Assembly (NCBI RefSeq): GCF_002443255.2
Contig: NW_019211457.1
Coordinates: forward strand, 46,963,690-47,027,689
DNA from: Varroa destructor
Taxonomy: Eukaryota > Arthropoda > Arachnida > Mesostigmata > Varroidae
DNA: 64,000 nucleotides
Direction: 5' to 3'
Below, piece by piece: positions 13,801-27,190 of the stretch. Every line of letters starts with the position of its first letter. Positions within the stretch are counted from its first letter, which is position 1. Below the pieces are notes generated by a model, which saw only the letters and a program-made list of their open reading frames with translations, had not been told where the DNA came from and did not search any database. The translations under genes and the position numbers were made by a program.

Positions 13801-15030
13801 GCGTTACACCTTCACCGACAACCCAACAGGCGCAGCTCACAGAATCTGCTACTGTCGTGCCTGCACCAGCTCGTGACCGGAAAAAGCGTCTCAGCCTATC
13901 GGAGTACCTTAAACGGCAGCGGTCAGAGCCTGGTCCGCCTATTTTGACAGGACCTCCCACTACCAACAACAACAACAACAACAACAGCCTTCTACGTTCT
14001 CCTATTAGCTCAGGGCCTATCAAGCTGGCGCCTATCTCAAAAGAGCTACTTGGCAGCTTTGCCAAGCTCGCTGGTGGAGCCGGATCAGGGGTTAAGACCG
14101 CGGGAGTAGCCCCCATTTCGCCGATGTCGCGTAGCAAAAGCATTTCGGATCCAACTAGTCCTCTTTCACACCTCCCATCCACTATTCGGTCTAGTAAGTA
14201 TAGTTACTGTCTGGTTAAGACAAACTTCGATTGATAAGAACTGTGAGGTTTGACATTATTGAAACTTAACGTTAAATTTGACGTTTGCGTTATGGAGGAT
14301 TGAAAGCACCAAAATAACCGCTAGACAGTGTCTTGGCTCGGTAGATTTCGTGGCTTCTGATAACTATTTCCGTGCCTGCGTGCGAAGTATATCTGTTAGT
14401 AATGTTATTGTGCAATTCGTTCTTGCGCCTCGTATCGCGTGCTTAGGTCTGCCTGCCGCAGTAACGGCGCCGCCCATGCAGCTCCTAAGTCTATCGGCGA
14501 GTGGCTCGTCGGCACTGCACAAGTCGGCACTGTTCCCGGACACCCCAGAGCGAGATCGAGATCATCACGTTGGAGATGGCGGCACATCGGCGGTATCACT
14601 GGTGGATCCACCCGTACCAAAGCGGCGCGAACCTCTTACGCAACGTCTGCGACGTGAGTTTGGCCTTCTGGCGCCTAACGACAATCTGGAAGGCCTTGGC
14701 GGCGCTGGTGCGTCGTCCTCCGCAGCGCCTACTGTTGTGACTCCCGGTAGCTATACACCGCACGGAGCCGCCAATAGCTTTCCGACAGCAACCGTGCAGA
14801 CGCCCAACGGACCTCAGCAGGTTTACTACGTGCCCCAGCCAGCCAGCGGTCAGCCATTATGTCCAGGTATGACCGCAAAACAAGCTGGCCCACTGAATCC
14901 ACTCAGTGTGGGCGCTTCAACGGGCAGCACCGCAGCGCGTGGCTTCAAAGCATCTGGTCCTTTACCGCCGACAAGGCCTCGCACGAACACCAGCGGAGCG
15001 AGCGCCGGATACAAACCAGGCTACTATTAA
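4874..15030 (+). CDS. upSET: UpSET / KMT2E (MLL5) / SETD5-family PHD-SET chromatin regulator
   Basis: Seven coding exons: 4874-7791, 8027-8314, 8461-9123, 9340-10152, 10397-13431, 13600-14193, 14447-15030. All junctions are GT..AG, phases match, and the total is 8895 nt (2964 aa). Residues 1-970 are low complexity with poly-Gln, poly-His and poly-Ala tracts. A C4HC3 PHD finger follows at 971-1013, then a basic linker, a SET domain at about 1275-1432 and a short Cys cluster after it. A conserved helix beginning MTREERK lies near residue 1765, and the rest is long Lys/Glu/Ser-rich tail. The order PHD, SET, MTREERK helix is diagnostic of this family, which in flies restricts open chromatin through histone deacetylase association. 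The SET core has RRSC where active enzymes have NHSC, so it is probably non-catalytic, as known for the family. Drosophila UpSET is of similar size. The start is the first ATG of the long frame; true N-terminus uncertain. Confidence 0.94.
7784..8147 (+). other. PHD finger of the UpSET-type protein (split by an intron)
   Basis: Zinc ligands in order are C971, C973, C985, C988, H993, C996, C1010 and C1013, a complete C4HC3 set. The first two cysteines come from the 3' end of exon 1 and the rest from exon 2: codon 973 is formed by TG at 7790-7791 plus C at 8027. The segment [21 protein letters not shown] is close to the family's HDDGYMICCD..CSVWQH pattern. Trp991 and the surrounding residues fit the family's H3K4me3-reading pocket; binding here is inferred. 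Confidence 0.93.
9340..9766 (+). other. Degenerate SET domain with an acidic insertion
   Basis: Recognisable SET strands are [37 protein letters not shown] and QEVSIAFE. The AdoMet/catalytic NHSC motif is replaced by RRSC (residues 1392-1395), as in KMT2E and SETD5. Between FYS and TLCVDAR there are 35 residues, where KMT2E has about six. They include a Pro/Gly-rich part and an Asp-rich run at residues 1362-1375 encoded by GAT/GAC repeats (about 9554-9595). Confidence 0.9.
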
Positions 15031-15073
15031 AACTTCGGAAGATGGCAAGGTTTTAGCGACAGCGACAAATTGA

Positions 15074-15079
15074 AATAAA
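15074..15079 (+). terminator. Candidate polyadenylation signal of the UpSET-type gene
   Basis: An AATAAA hexamer lies 44 nt after the stop codon. A second hexamer at 15601 is an alternative. Confidence 0.35.
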
Positions 15080-16268
15080 TTGCAGTGAAAGCTATAGATA
15101 GTAGTAGCAATTACGACACGAAAGTAGATGATGGCGACGATGCTGAGGAACGATGGTGGTGAAAACAATATAGTGGCAAAGCTGGTTATGATCGACAAAT
15201 AGAGAAATCAACGGGATAGAAAGCAACGTGCGGTACAGGAACGTATGTTAGCTGTAACAACACGATGAACAATACACGACAGTAACATGGTCAGCAACTC
15301 AGGACTCGGAGTTCTGCCAGTGTATGTAATCTATTCGGCAGATGAAACACTTATGCCTACCCACAGGCAACGGTTCCAGTCAACTGGGGGCCGAACACAC
15401 CCTTCAGGCGATTATGTACATAACGAGAAGGAACCAGGTTCGCAATGCTGGATGCTATGAAGGGCGAAGGTCGAAGGGAAATACGAAGAAGATAAAAGGG
15501 TGAAAGAAGGTGAGACTAAAAGAGAAAATGTTATACAGATGACTTACGTGCGTGATCACAAAAGATGAAAACACGAAAAAAAACTAAAGAAAGAACGAAA
15601 AATAAATTCAACCTATCGGTTGATCGAAGCTACAGAAAACCACGTCTCGAAAGTCCTGGTCGAATCCTGGTGGGAGACGAAGGATCAGAACTACTCAACG
15701 CACGTAGCCGTCATACACTCATTCAACGTTAGAACGTCATTGCAAATAGCCCCTATATTCAACTCTTTGAAGAGACGTGCAGAGAACAACATCCATGACG
15801 ATCTTGGCAATTACACATTGATGCATATATCACAACATAATACATTACATTGCAACAGTAACAACCGATCAGCATCTGTATACTATTCATAAACGGGACA
15901 GAAAACGGACGTACGATGTGCGTGCACCGCGAATGTCGTCGCGCTCCTGAGCTTGCTTCATCTCTGGCGGATAGAGAAATAACGGGAAATGATGGAATAG
16001 AAGTAGCTCCTAACAAACTTTGACCTTGACATATTAATGCAATGACTGGCTCAATTTATCCTGATAAAACAGAGGCGATTGCTTTTGCCGTCTGAATACA
16101 TAATAATATATGGAGCGCGGGTACTGACAGGTGTCATGCAGATCGTCACACATTATATATACATCAACATATATATATACGGAGCAAACGTGTCCCGGCG
16201 CTGGGACGCGGAGGACAGCAAACAAAATACATTATTATTATTACAAAGAGATACTACTATTATTACAT

Positions 16269-16296
16269 ATTATATATATATATATATATATATATA
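16269..16296. repeat. TA dinucleotide microsatellite
   Basis: An uninterrupted TA run of about 14 units. A second run lies at about 16577-16597. Both sit in the AT-rich 3' flank near the assembly gap. Confidence 0.85.
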
Positions 16297-16561
16297 AAAC
16301 TACTATTATCTATTATTATTAATTATATGTGTAAATATAGTGTACATTGTAAGCCGGCCTGGAAAAGAAAAAATTAACAGTAATTGTAAGAGAGCGAGAG
16401 AAATAGAGCGAAATGGAGGAAAACTGTTCGATGAACAGAGATATGAAGTGTACTAACTTGGCGGTCGGAAAACGGCCCAGACTGGCGAACTCGAGATATA
16501 AGGCGCATCAGCAGCGACGCGCTGTAAGGAGAACCTGGAGAGAATGGCGAGGACAAACATG

Positions 16562-16595
<34 letters not shown>

Positions 16596-17217
16596 TAAGT
16601 CGGTGAATGGGTGCTGGATGGCTGTTGTAAATAGGGAACGTGCTGGAAAGCCGTTAAACGGGATAATGGGATCCCCGGGGGTAAGTGAGGGGGAGTCGGA
16701 ATTCGTATAGCGAACTCGTTTATCCGTCGATGACAGGTCATTCAGCCGTCGCGGATATGTGCGTTTGTGTATGTGTGTGTGGCCTGCTGATTGGTTAGCG
16801 ATAAGCGCGGTTGTCCCAAGAATAGCTAATTTAAAAATGTATGATGTATGAATATACAGTTTTCGGTCACGAATTTGTTAATTGATATGTTAATTTATCG
16901 ATTAGCCAGAAAGTTGAAGGCTACGAGCAGGCCACTCGCTTGTGTTGGTTTTCACTTCGGCGAAAGTTCATCTCATAGTTAGTTCATGTTTTGCCTGAAG
17001 AATGCAAAATATTGGAATTAATACGAAATTATCTCGTAACAGGAGTTGTCAAAATATTGCGAGGAAACAATTTGCTAGGGCAGACATTGTATTAAAAAAC
17101 ACAGTCAGGTACAGAGGCCACCAACACCCTACCGTGAAGCGCGCCCAGATAAATGTGCATATGTGCAACCGAGGAGATACGAAAGTTGTATAAAACGTGT
17201 ATATACAACAGTACAGA

Positions 17218-17317
17218 NNNNNNNNNNNNNNNNNNNNNNNNNNNNNNNNNNNNNNNNNNNNNNNNNNNNNNNNNNNNNNNNNNNNNNNNNNNNNNNNNNN
17301 NNNNNNNNNNNNNNNNN
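17218..17317. other. Assembly gap (100 N)
   Basis: Exactly 100 Ns, flanked on both sides by TA/TG-rich simple sequence. The round length suggests a gap of unknown true size, probably an unresolved microsatellite. ORFs reported across it are artefacts. Confidence 0.98.
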
Positions 17318-18589
17318 ATATATACCGTATAAGTATATATATATACACATATGTTCGGGGGAGAGGCGACAGAAAGCCAGAATCTTTTTGTCGCACAGTG
17401 CCCACGTCGTCCTTGAATGTCAATCAAATGTGGCGTATTAACCTTGCGAAGTGCGAGGTCATCTATGAGTTTATCGCTTATTACGGGCGGCTGTCGGTAG
17501 ATAAAAACGGAGTGGCCCCTAAACATATCCTTAGTATTACAGCACTAACGATAATAATAATAGTAGTGATTTGATTTTCATAGTAGTGAATAGGCGGATA
17601 TTGTCATTAGAGTGGACTGAAGCCCGACATTTTTAGCAGCTTGGTCCTATTTAGTTACCCATCCCCTTCCCCGTTGCGCTCTCTAATTTTCCTTACCGTT
17701 TATGTCCCTGCAGCGTCTCCACGATTACTAGTTCCTCGAATCCTAAAGCGTTTTGTGTTTTATTAATAACGAACATACACGATAGTATTTTAATAACCTG
17801 CTAATTCATTTGCCTCCTTCATTTTCCCCTAGCAGCATATCTTATCAACTTAACCTGTATGTATCGTCTTATAACTGTTATACATCCGTAACAGTTAGTA
17901 CCAGTACTTACCAGCTTGTCGCCATAGAGAGAGATATCCCTTTTGGATGAGATCAAAAAAACACTAACAGGAAAGAAAAGTTTTGTCGTCAGCCACAACA
18001 AAGTGTCCGCAATTCGCTGAATAGGCAATAGCAATGCCCAGCTAATTTCAGGATTAAGAACGTTCCGTACGCAGTCGCTATTCCCATTTCGGTTCCGTCT
18101 ACCGGCGATCCCTCCTAATGAGCAATCTTGAAGGAGAACCATAAATAACCGCACACATGGCAAAATGAATACGCGACACTTGATTGACATTTAATGTCGA
18201 AGTGGATACTGTGAGACAAAAATATCCAGGCTCTTTTTTCTGCTATTTGTTAGTTTTTCGCTTCTATTTTCTCTGCAATTTGTTTTGAAGGATGGGAAGC
18301 AGAAGGTGATGATGGAGAAAGACGAAGAGGCAAACGCGTTGTAGCTTACAGGTGTGACGAGGTGCTTATCGAACTAAAGCAGATGGTACTGACGAGGATC
18401 TTTTGTGTGCTAGAAACAAAACGCGATCAGATCTAACACACTCGTGAATTCTGTTTTTACAAAAAACTGACTATTCCCCAAAAAAAACAGTAATTGGATT
18501 TGACTTATCTATGTCACTGTGGTTATTGACCTTACACGATTACCACGTCTGTGTCAAGTCGTGATCGGTATCTACACATATATGTATAT

Positions 18590-18617
18590 AATGGCACATA
18601 TAAATATATGTGCCATT
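18590..18617. repeat. Perfect 12-bp inverted repeat, 4-nt loop
   Basis: The arms are aatggcacatat (18590-18601) and atatgtgccatt (18606-18617), with loop aaat. It is too short for a canonical animal microRNA precursor unless flanking pairing extends it, which I do not see. Confidence 0.7.
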
Positions 18618-20828
18618 TGTGTGTACTTTTATTTCACCACTAGCTATGACCATTAATCTGATGACCTATTGAATATAATATGGGCTGCTATTACTGATTT
18701 AGCCTGCGATCGGGCCCGGCAGTGAAATACTTTGACGATTATTGAATCTGCAAATGTTGACTGTTGCGGTGCGTTGTGGGGTTTGCAACAGTACGGTTTG
18801 GGCTCCATATAGGAGTACAGGGTGCTCGCTTCCGTTATGGAAATACTGCTTATTCAATGGATGGTGAAATGGTTGAAAAGGACCGATACATACATTAAAA
18901 CTTTCTTTGAATCGTAACAGTTATCGAACTGGGTGTATCCGAGTGATAGTACTATTTACTGGCGATAAGGACTGAAGTGTCACCTATGACCAGATAATGA
19001 TAGAAATCGTTCGACACACATCGTCTCAGTGTTCTCCATGTTCAAGGAGGATGTGGTCACTGATTCGACAAAAAAGATTTGAAAAAGACTTAAAAACAAC
19101 CCGGTCTTAAAATTGAGGTGGTTACAACTCCGCTTGGTCTCTGGTCTGCTTGTTTCATTTTGTTTAGTTGTTGAATTCTTTGTCATCGATTCTGATTGAG
19201 CGATATTGTTGTACGAACTCATAATGAAGTATGTCTATTATCCGCTGATCTATTCAGCTTCGACAAGTACCTCTCATAACATTACTTGTATTACAACGCG
19301 AAAATGACTGATTGATCTCGCAGCCGTTTCATCACACATGGCAAGTGCCTAAAAGCATTACATCGCCTTATTCGGTGATCATGATTGACAGCAATGTTGA
19401 AGTTCATAATGTCCTACAATCACGAAACATTTATGATGACTCCTTACGAAAACATTAGTGAACGTTACATTACAAACAGCCTGTGAGTATCAGTGCATAT
19501 TAAATGACTATATAAATATATACATAATTAATTCTGTTGAAAAGTATTGTTTTTGTACGAAAAAAGGAAGGATCGAGTGTGTGGACACGAGAAAAACGAC
19601 AACTTGGCTTAGAAATACATCGCCTCGTAGAAAATAGAAAGTGCGACAAGGACTTCGTCGATGGTGTCAAATGAAATGTATTTTTGGATTATTTTCTTTT
19701 GTTGTTGATCTTTTGGCAGATTTTTGGTTAAACGGGTTGGCTTGTTAGCTGGAAACGACTTCAATTCGTGCGAATAAAGAAGAGCCAATAATAATTATAA
19801 GGCTAAGGGAGTAATCATATTTCATCTATTATTATGAGATCGCGTCCGTTACGTAGTATGAATCATTCAAGTGTTCCGTTAATAAATAATAATAATAATG
19901 ACCATCATAGTAATCATCGTAATTCTGACAATTAAGTAACACAGACGGCCACAAGTATACAAAGCAGTAACAACATTAGCTTCCAGAAAACATATAAAGT
20001 ACTTTCTTGCACAACAAACTACTGATGCAAAAAAATTCACGAAAATTTAAAGGATCTAATGGCTTAGTTGAAAAATCCAAATATACGAAATATAGAAAAA
20101 GCTATTAACGTAATACGCCGACTCAACGAGCGACGGCATGGCAGCAGGTGTAGGTTTTTCACAGTTTCAAGTCGGGAAACAAATGGGATATAGCAGCTAA
20201 ACAAAAACAAATGTCAGACATGACCTACGCAGGAAATCCGACGAATACGTCTGATATAGTCTGTAAATTGATCATGAGAATTACTCTGCTGTATATCAAA
20301 GGGAAAAATGTTATCGGGCGGGCACACACAGAAATCCGAAATGCGAGCACATCGAAAACAGCACGGTATTATTATTATTATTACTCCTAGTTATATAAGA
20401 ATTATTAATAATATACAAAAAAACAATAATATTCCGGGGAGGGAAAAGATTGGGCGTCGCTGCAGGAACGCATGTGTGTGTGTACGAAAGGCTAATTAAT
20501 AATAACATATAAATAATATGAATAACAATAATAATGATGATACTAGTAATTGACCGGTCGGCTATCATTCTAATTAATATTACTATATATGAAATAATAA
20601 TATTACTAGGATAAAGTAAGGGCAACTAGACATACGGCATACATAAGGGATGAAGGCAGAGAAAAGAGACAAAATAAGGAATAGCAAAAGAGAAAAGGTG
20701 ACAAATTAAAGGGAACTTACGCCAAGACGTACAGCAGATGATAAAATAAAGAAAAAGGTTGACCATCAAAGTTAAGTGGTTACGAATGAACAGAAGGCGG
20801 ATTATCTGATGGATCTCTGCTCTGCACT

Positions 20829-20855
20829 GGGGGGGTGGGAGTGGGGTGGCGGGGG
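20829..20855 (+). other. Guanine-rich run with G-quadruplex potential
   Basis: Consecutive G tracts of 7, 3, 4, 2 and 5 are separated by loops of 1-3 nt within 27 bp, in an otherwise AT-rich neighbourhood. Confidence 0.6.
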
Positions 20856-22194
20856 TCAATCAAGAGGGTGATCTATACCGGATACGAGACTGACTGGGTA
20901 TGGCCATTATGAAAATATTGCTAATGTAGTATCATCCTGCATAACCTTACTCCACTCTGTTGTTGTTCAATTAAAAACAGTAAAACCAATAAAACCAAAA
21001 GAGGACAAGGACGGCGTTTTAGGAGAAACTGTATGTATTCATTCTGTGGAGGACAAAAATTTACCGTTAGTTGCTATAACGATTAGCTATGGAATTCAAC
21101 GAAATCTTGATTGTTTCAAGTCGAAAGTAGGAATAAAGCCAATAATAACAGTAATAGGGCTAGATAGAAGTAGCTTAAAATATCCCTCGTAACTTCGCTA
21201 GAAATTATCGTTGTAAACTTTGACTGAGGAAGTAGAATGTACGTCCTACATATATCTTCACTTTTACTAGGTAAATATTTATAGTCCCAATATAAAAATC
21301 TGCATAGGACAACTTACCACGAAGTGCTTCCGAAGGTGATGCAGCATTTTAATCATAGAGACGTATTGAACAAACAGATTACTACGCATGTTTTGTTGTG
21401 TCGTGGCGTGGATATTAAAAAAGACAACGAAGTTAAACGTTTGAAAGACACGTCACCGCTATTACTTATCTTCAAGTAAGTCGTTTAACCACGTGAAACT
21501 TCCTCAATTCTTATAATTCGAAATATCAAAAGTAAGTGGACTACGCACGCTTATTTTAGCTATCAACTAAAGCCTTCATAGTCTTTTTTAAATTTATTTT
21601 ATTTAAACATTTTCAATATATATATTTTTTAATTTAATTTTACTATATTTTATTTAATATTAGACATATTTTATTTAAAGCCTGAGGTGAATCTTTTCAT
21701 GGAAAGAATAAATAGTTAATACGTATCGATGATTTCGCTTTAGCGCGACTTAAGTATTAAAAGCATACTTAGTTTACATAACCACAATTGTATTGCCACA
21801 ATACACAGTATAGCAGAAATTTGTTTAATTAATCACGTTTTTTTTAACATGCTTGTGTAATAATACTCAGCCACCCCCACCCGGTACTAGGCACGTAGCA
21901 GATTTAAAGTTTCCCGCGCTCTATCTGTCGGGCGATGGTAAACAGGATAAAGCATGGTGATTAGACTAAGTGGGGAACAGTAAATTCTGCGGTGAACACG
22001 ATTTTATTTCAACATAGGTCTTATAACAAAAATTCAATTTTCGTATAAACCAGTCATGTACCTGTTTGTCATAAATAGAGTGGAAATAGATATTGATACT
22101 CGAGCTGATTTTACTGCAGCAACAATGATTGTTACCGTTTCTACGAAGATAAAGATTTTGTGATTAGCTACAATTAATTTAATGATGATGTTAC

Positions 22195-22424
22195 CTTTAC
22201 CAATAGTTTTATCTTTACGGTTTATTTTCTTATTTACAATAGGAGGAATTATTTCACCTAACTCTTCTACTAATGTTATTTCACATGATACTTATTACAT
22301 AATATCTCATTCCCATGATGTATTTAGAATGGGTGCTGTATTTGCTATTATTGCAACAAGTATACATTGTTTTGCACTCTTCGTTGGATAGAGTTTTACT
22401 TCTATGTTTTTGAGGATTCAAAAA
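22195..22424 (+). pseudogene. cox1 (NUMT): NUMT: nuclear copy of a mitochondrial cox1 fragment
   Basis: The + strand translates to a stretch unmistakably like the transmembrane helix 9-11 part of cytochrome c oxidase subunit [11 protein letters not shown], then [31 protein letters not shown] and FALFVG, followed after a stop by SFTSMFLRIQ, which matches the LKIQF end of that block. Decay is visible. The TAG at 22389-22391 replaces a Leu/Met-type codon, the AHFHYV motif has become SHSHDV (loss of Tyr, Phe to Ser), and IHWFPLF has become IHCFALF. It is therefore not functional. The 5' edge is approximate. Codon usage is AT-rich, as in arthropod mtDNA. Confidence 0.9.
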
Positions 22425-24266
22425 CTTGTGTCCGCGTAAATGCTCGCCTGAAAACTAGTCCTGGTACGCTATTTCACTAGCTCTATTCCAAAACGGAAAC
22501 ATTCTTGGCCGAATTTTGCAGGCCACCACTTTGGTCTGGGATATGATTTCGCCGTCGACTCCGCTCACGTACATAGGGACTGTGGCTATAATATATTTGC
22601 TTTACTGTCGTCGATCAGTCGCCTAGCTGGATTGAAGAACTAACGCGTTACGATTCGTAGATGGCTGAAGTTGACTCGGGTTTCACTGAGAGCTTCCTAC
22701 TAAATTGACGTTGAATTTACAGGCCTGCCGCAGTCACCGTCAAGAATTACCATTTCTTCGTTTCTGAACAGCCTTTGAATCGTGTTCTCATTTTTTTGAT
22801 CGTCACTGTCATTGCCATGATTCGCAGCATCATCCTAATGCTTCTGTTCCAATATTTCTGTTTACAGCGTTTAACACTGCATGATACACAGAGTTCATTA
22901 TGCGCAAAACTACGGAATATTTTCGTCGGTTTCTTGGAAAGTGCGGCTCCCAGGTTTCTTGTCATTGCTCTCCGGCCTGTTCTCAATGTTCCCAATGTCA
23001 TGTCAGTGTTATGTCAGTGTTCTTCAAGAGTGTGATCATAATTACCATGAAGTTATCCAGGCTCCCTGTACTTCGAATTTGTATCAGGTTGGCGATAGAG
23101 TATTCTACAAGCGCCTGACGAATGCAGGATTATGCCCAGATACCGTACCTAACGAAACATGAACCCAGCGCTTTTATTATTCAGAGAACGTAATTTTAGA
23201 ATAAAGGTCCTCATGGTGACTTTATATTCACGCCCTATTATCTGCACGATGGCTTAACGTATCCAGGGGACTTGAAAATTCGGCCTTCCTCAAGATCGGC
23301 TGTAGGAGGGTATGAGCGATTTTTTGACGCTTAAGCCTAAAACGGTCACGAACCTTTTTACTATTTCCAAATACATGGGCATGGTCTGACTTGCCAGAGC
23401 CGCTTCCTGTTTTACATGACACACTTTATGCTGCTATATTTTTCCCTGGCTGTTGAGCTTCTTACTGACCGCCTTGCCTGTCGAGGCATCCAAATCCCAG
23501 ATACGTTTAGCTTAGTGAAGATTCTAGGTTACATCCCGAAAATTCCAGACCCTGCAGACAATAATTTATCGGTAACGGCACATACCTGATACTTAATAAA
23601 CAGACTGTTCCTTATTGCTAATATTATATTTATCTGCAGCAAGTATGATGAGGTTCGTGTTGTTCACAGGCATCTCAGTACGGCACCTTGCACATGAAGT
23701 AACACAAGTGAAAGTCACATTTTCTTTTTGTTTTGAAAGTTTTGAAGCTGGTAGGCTATTGCCCGTGCTCCTATCGCGCTTTGTTGTATCTCGTTGTTCG
23801 TATAATTGTCCTGAAATGCCCTATTACTACTCACATTGCCTATGTGCTAGCTTGAGTTGCCATAGCGCTGTAATTGCTTATATTGTTAACTAAAAACGAT
23901 TCTCCTTTGATCGCCGTCTATATCCCTTACTACAGCTATGGAAAATTAAAAAGAACTGCTACTGGCTCGGCACCACGCGACGAAAGGCCGTTGTTGGCGT
24001 AGTCGCGGATGCCTATATATGGTGCCTCATAATATGTGTAGCTAACTAACCTTGTCAATATATATGTATAATAAAGAATTAGCTTCTTTGTTTTAGTCGC
24101 ATAAACTCCTGCGCCTATTCGGTGTACCCCTTATTGCGTATACACATTGTGCATAAGTCTTTCTAGCGGTTTCTACTGTTAACTGTCAGCTGAGGGAAGC
24201 TTCTATGTAGCACACGAGTGCATAGAATCTACCCGGTTAATTCGAAAGTCATAGTACACAGGTGAG
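22425..24266. other. Gene-free stretch; possible weak retroelement remnant near 23.05-23.16 kb
   Basis: At about 23079-23160 the + strand frame ending at 23162 includes NLYQVGDRVFYKR. This resembles the VGDxVxxKR block at the C-terminus of Ty3/gypsy-type integrases, but nothing upstream in frame looks like an integrase core. I treat it as a possible relic only. The remainder shows no recognisable gene. Confidence 0.3.
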
Positions 24267-24893
24267 AAATATTTCAAGCTTGGTAGAATGACTTCATTGT
24301 TAATTCGCATTAATTAATGTTTATTTTATTTTGAAAATCTTCACTTTGCTGACATTAGTATCATGTCTCTGGGGGGGTGAGCAGTTTAGCTATGCGCAAC
24401 CTGTTGTACTCTCTAGGACAAAGCATTTTGCCCTTCTTTCAATAATACAATAGAATCATACACTACTGATGTATTGATGTACTGCGCATATCTAGCGTTT
24501 GAAATAGTTTAATTTACTATAATTCAATGTGATCTATCAAAACTTACGTATTCAACATAATCAGTACATTACATTTAGACAGGATGTGTACGCTTACGGT
24601 GTCGAATCTTATTAATAACATTTTGTCAATTAGAACTAATATAATTATCAATAAATACGGCTATTCTCCTCGTATCCTACATCGACAGTTTCTGCTTTTG
24701 AAAAATTCTATTGTATTATTGAAAGAAGGGCAAAACGTTTTGTCCTAGAGAGTGCAACAGGTTGCGCATAGCTAAACTGCTCACCCCCCAGAGACATGAT
24801 ACTAATGTCAGCAAAGTGAAGATTTTCAAAATAAAATAAACATTAATTAATGCGAATTAACAATGAAGTCATTCTACCAAGCTTGAAATATTT
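24267..24893. repeat. Long near-perfect inverted repeat (190-bp arms, 248-bp loop): foldback/MITE-like element
   Basis: The left arm 24267-24456 is the reverse complement of the right arm 24705-24893. I count three substitutions and one length change (7 versus 6 bases in a G/C run) over about 190 bp, roughly 98 % identity. The loop 24457-24704 is AT-rich with no ORF. No convincing target-site duplication is visible, and the right arm runs into poly-T (24891-24899). Such a structure fits a foldback-type miniature transposon with long terminal inverted repeats. If transcribed it would form a hairpin of about 190 bp and could feed siRNA production. It lies about 0.56 kb upstream of the sepiapterin reductase start. 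Confidence 0.9.
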
Positions 24894-25449
24894 TTTTTTG
24901 AAAAAACTTTCCTCATTTTGTTGGTCAGGGTCGACAACAATCGGTGCCAGAGGCACACCTAGAGAATAGACTGTTTTGTTCGAATTGTAGTTTTGTCGAT
25001 GTGTTTAATAAGTAAATAAGTTTCGAATCGTAGTATGAATTCCCGCAGATCTCAGAGACGCGATTACTAGAAGATGGCCTGTTGGTGTAAATGCATATTT
25101 TTTAGATACCCTAGAATTGCAAATAGCTTGAACACGGGAAATAGGTCAAATAAATTATGGAAAGCGTTATTTTGTTGAAGGTGGAACTTCGTAGCAGAAA
25201 CGCGGATATGTTACTGTAGTCGGTAGATAAAGACCTAACATTGAACTAAAAAAGTGTTAATTACTATATCTGTTGAGATAAGCATCCCGGTATCGAAACG
25301 GAGCAACTGATTTCCAAGGACACCATCGCGCAATTTCGCTTAGCACGAATAAACAATTAATCCCATGATTAGTAATAATAATACTCGTTAATTAACTATT
25401 ATATTATTAAATCAAGCATTATATGTTTTTCAGATGAAATCGAACAAAA
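24894..25449. other. Upstream region of the sepiapterin reductase gene
   Basis: AT-rich sequence between the inverted repeat and the SPR start codon; it must contain the SPR promoter or leader. I see no clear TATA/initiator pair. The trinucleotide AATAATAAT at 25372-25381 is simple sequence. Confidence 0.35.
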
Positions 25450-27085
<1,636 letters not shown>

Positions 27086-27184
27086 TCTCTTTGCCTGTAC
27101 GCTTCTGCATACCTTAAATGTATTGTACGATTCATTACCAAAGTGTTACTTTTAATTAAAAAACTTTAAAAATGAAATTCACCA

Positions 27185-27190
27185 AATAAA
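27185..27190 (+). terminator. Probable SPR polyadenylation signal
   Basis: An AATAAA hexamer about 100 nt after the SPR stop codon, in AT-rich DNA. Confidence 0.55.

Larger units (their letters stand above)
15031..17217. other. 3' flank of the UpSET-type gene: possible 3' UTR and microsatellites
   Basis: Candidate polyadenylation signals AATAAA occur at 15074-15079 (44 nt after the stop) and 15601-15606, so the 3' UTR may be short or about 0.6 kb. From about 16.1 kb the sequence is simple-repeat rich, with ATT runs near 16230-16265, TA at 16269-16296 and TA at about 16577-16597. Open frames here lack recognisable domains. Confidence 0.5.
17318..22194. other. AT-rich stretch without a supported gene
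   Basis: No recognisable protein, tRNA or rRNA was found. The longest frame (minus, 17819-18190, 123 codons with ATG) has no recognisable domain. Contents worth noting are a 12-bp-arm hairpin at 18590-18617, AAT/ATT-rich simple sequence at 19880-19910 and 20365-20600, and a guanine-rich run at 20829-20855. Confidence 0.5.

Noticed and set aside
17049..17574. Open frames crossing the N gap
   Set aside because: The apparent continuity is through 100 undetermined bases.
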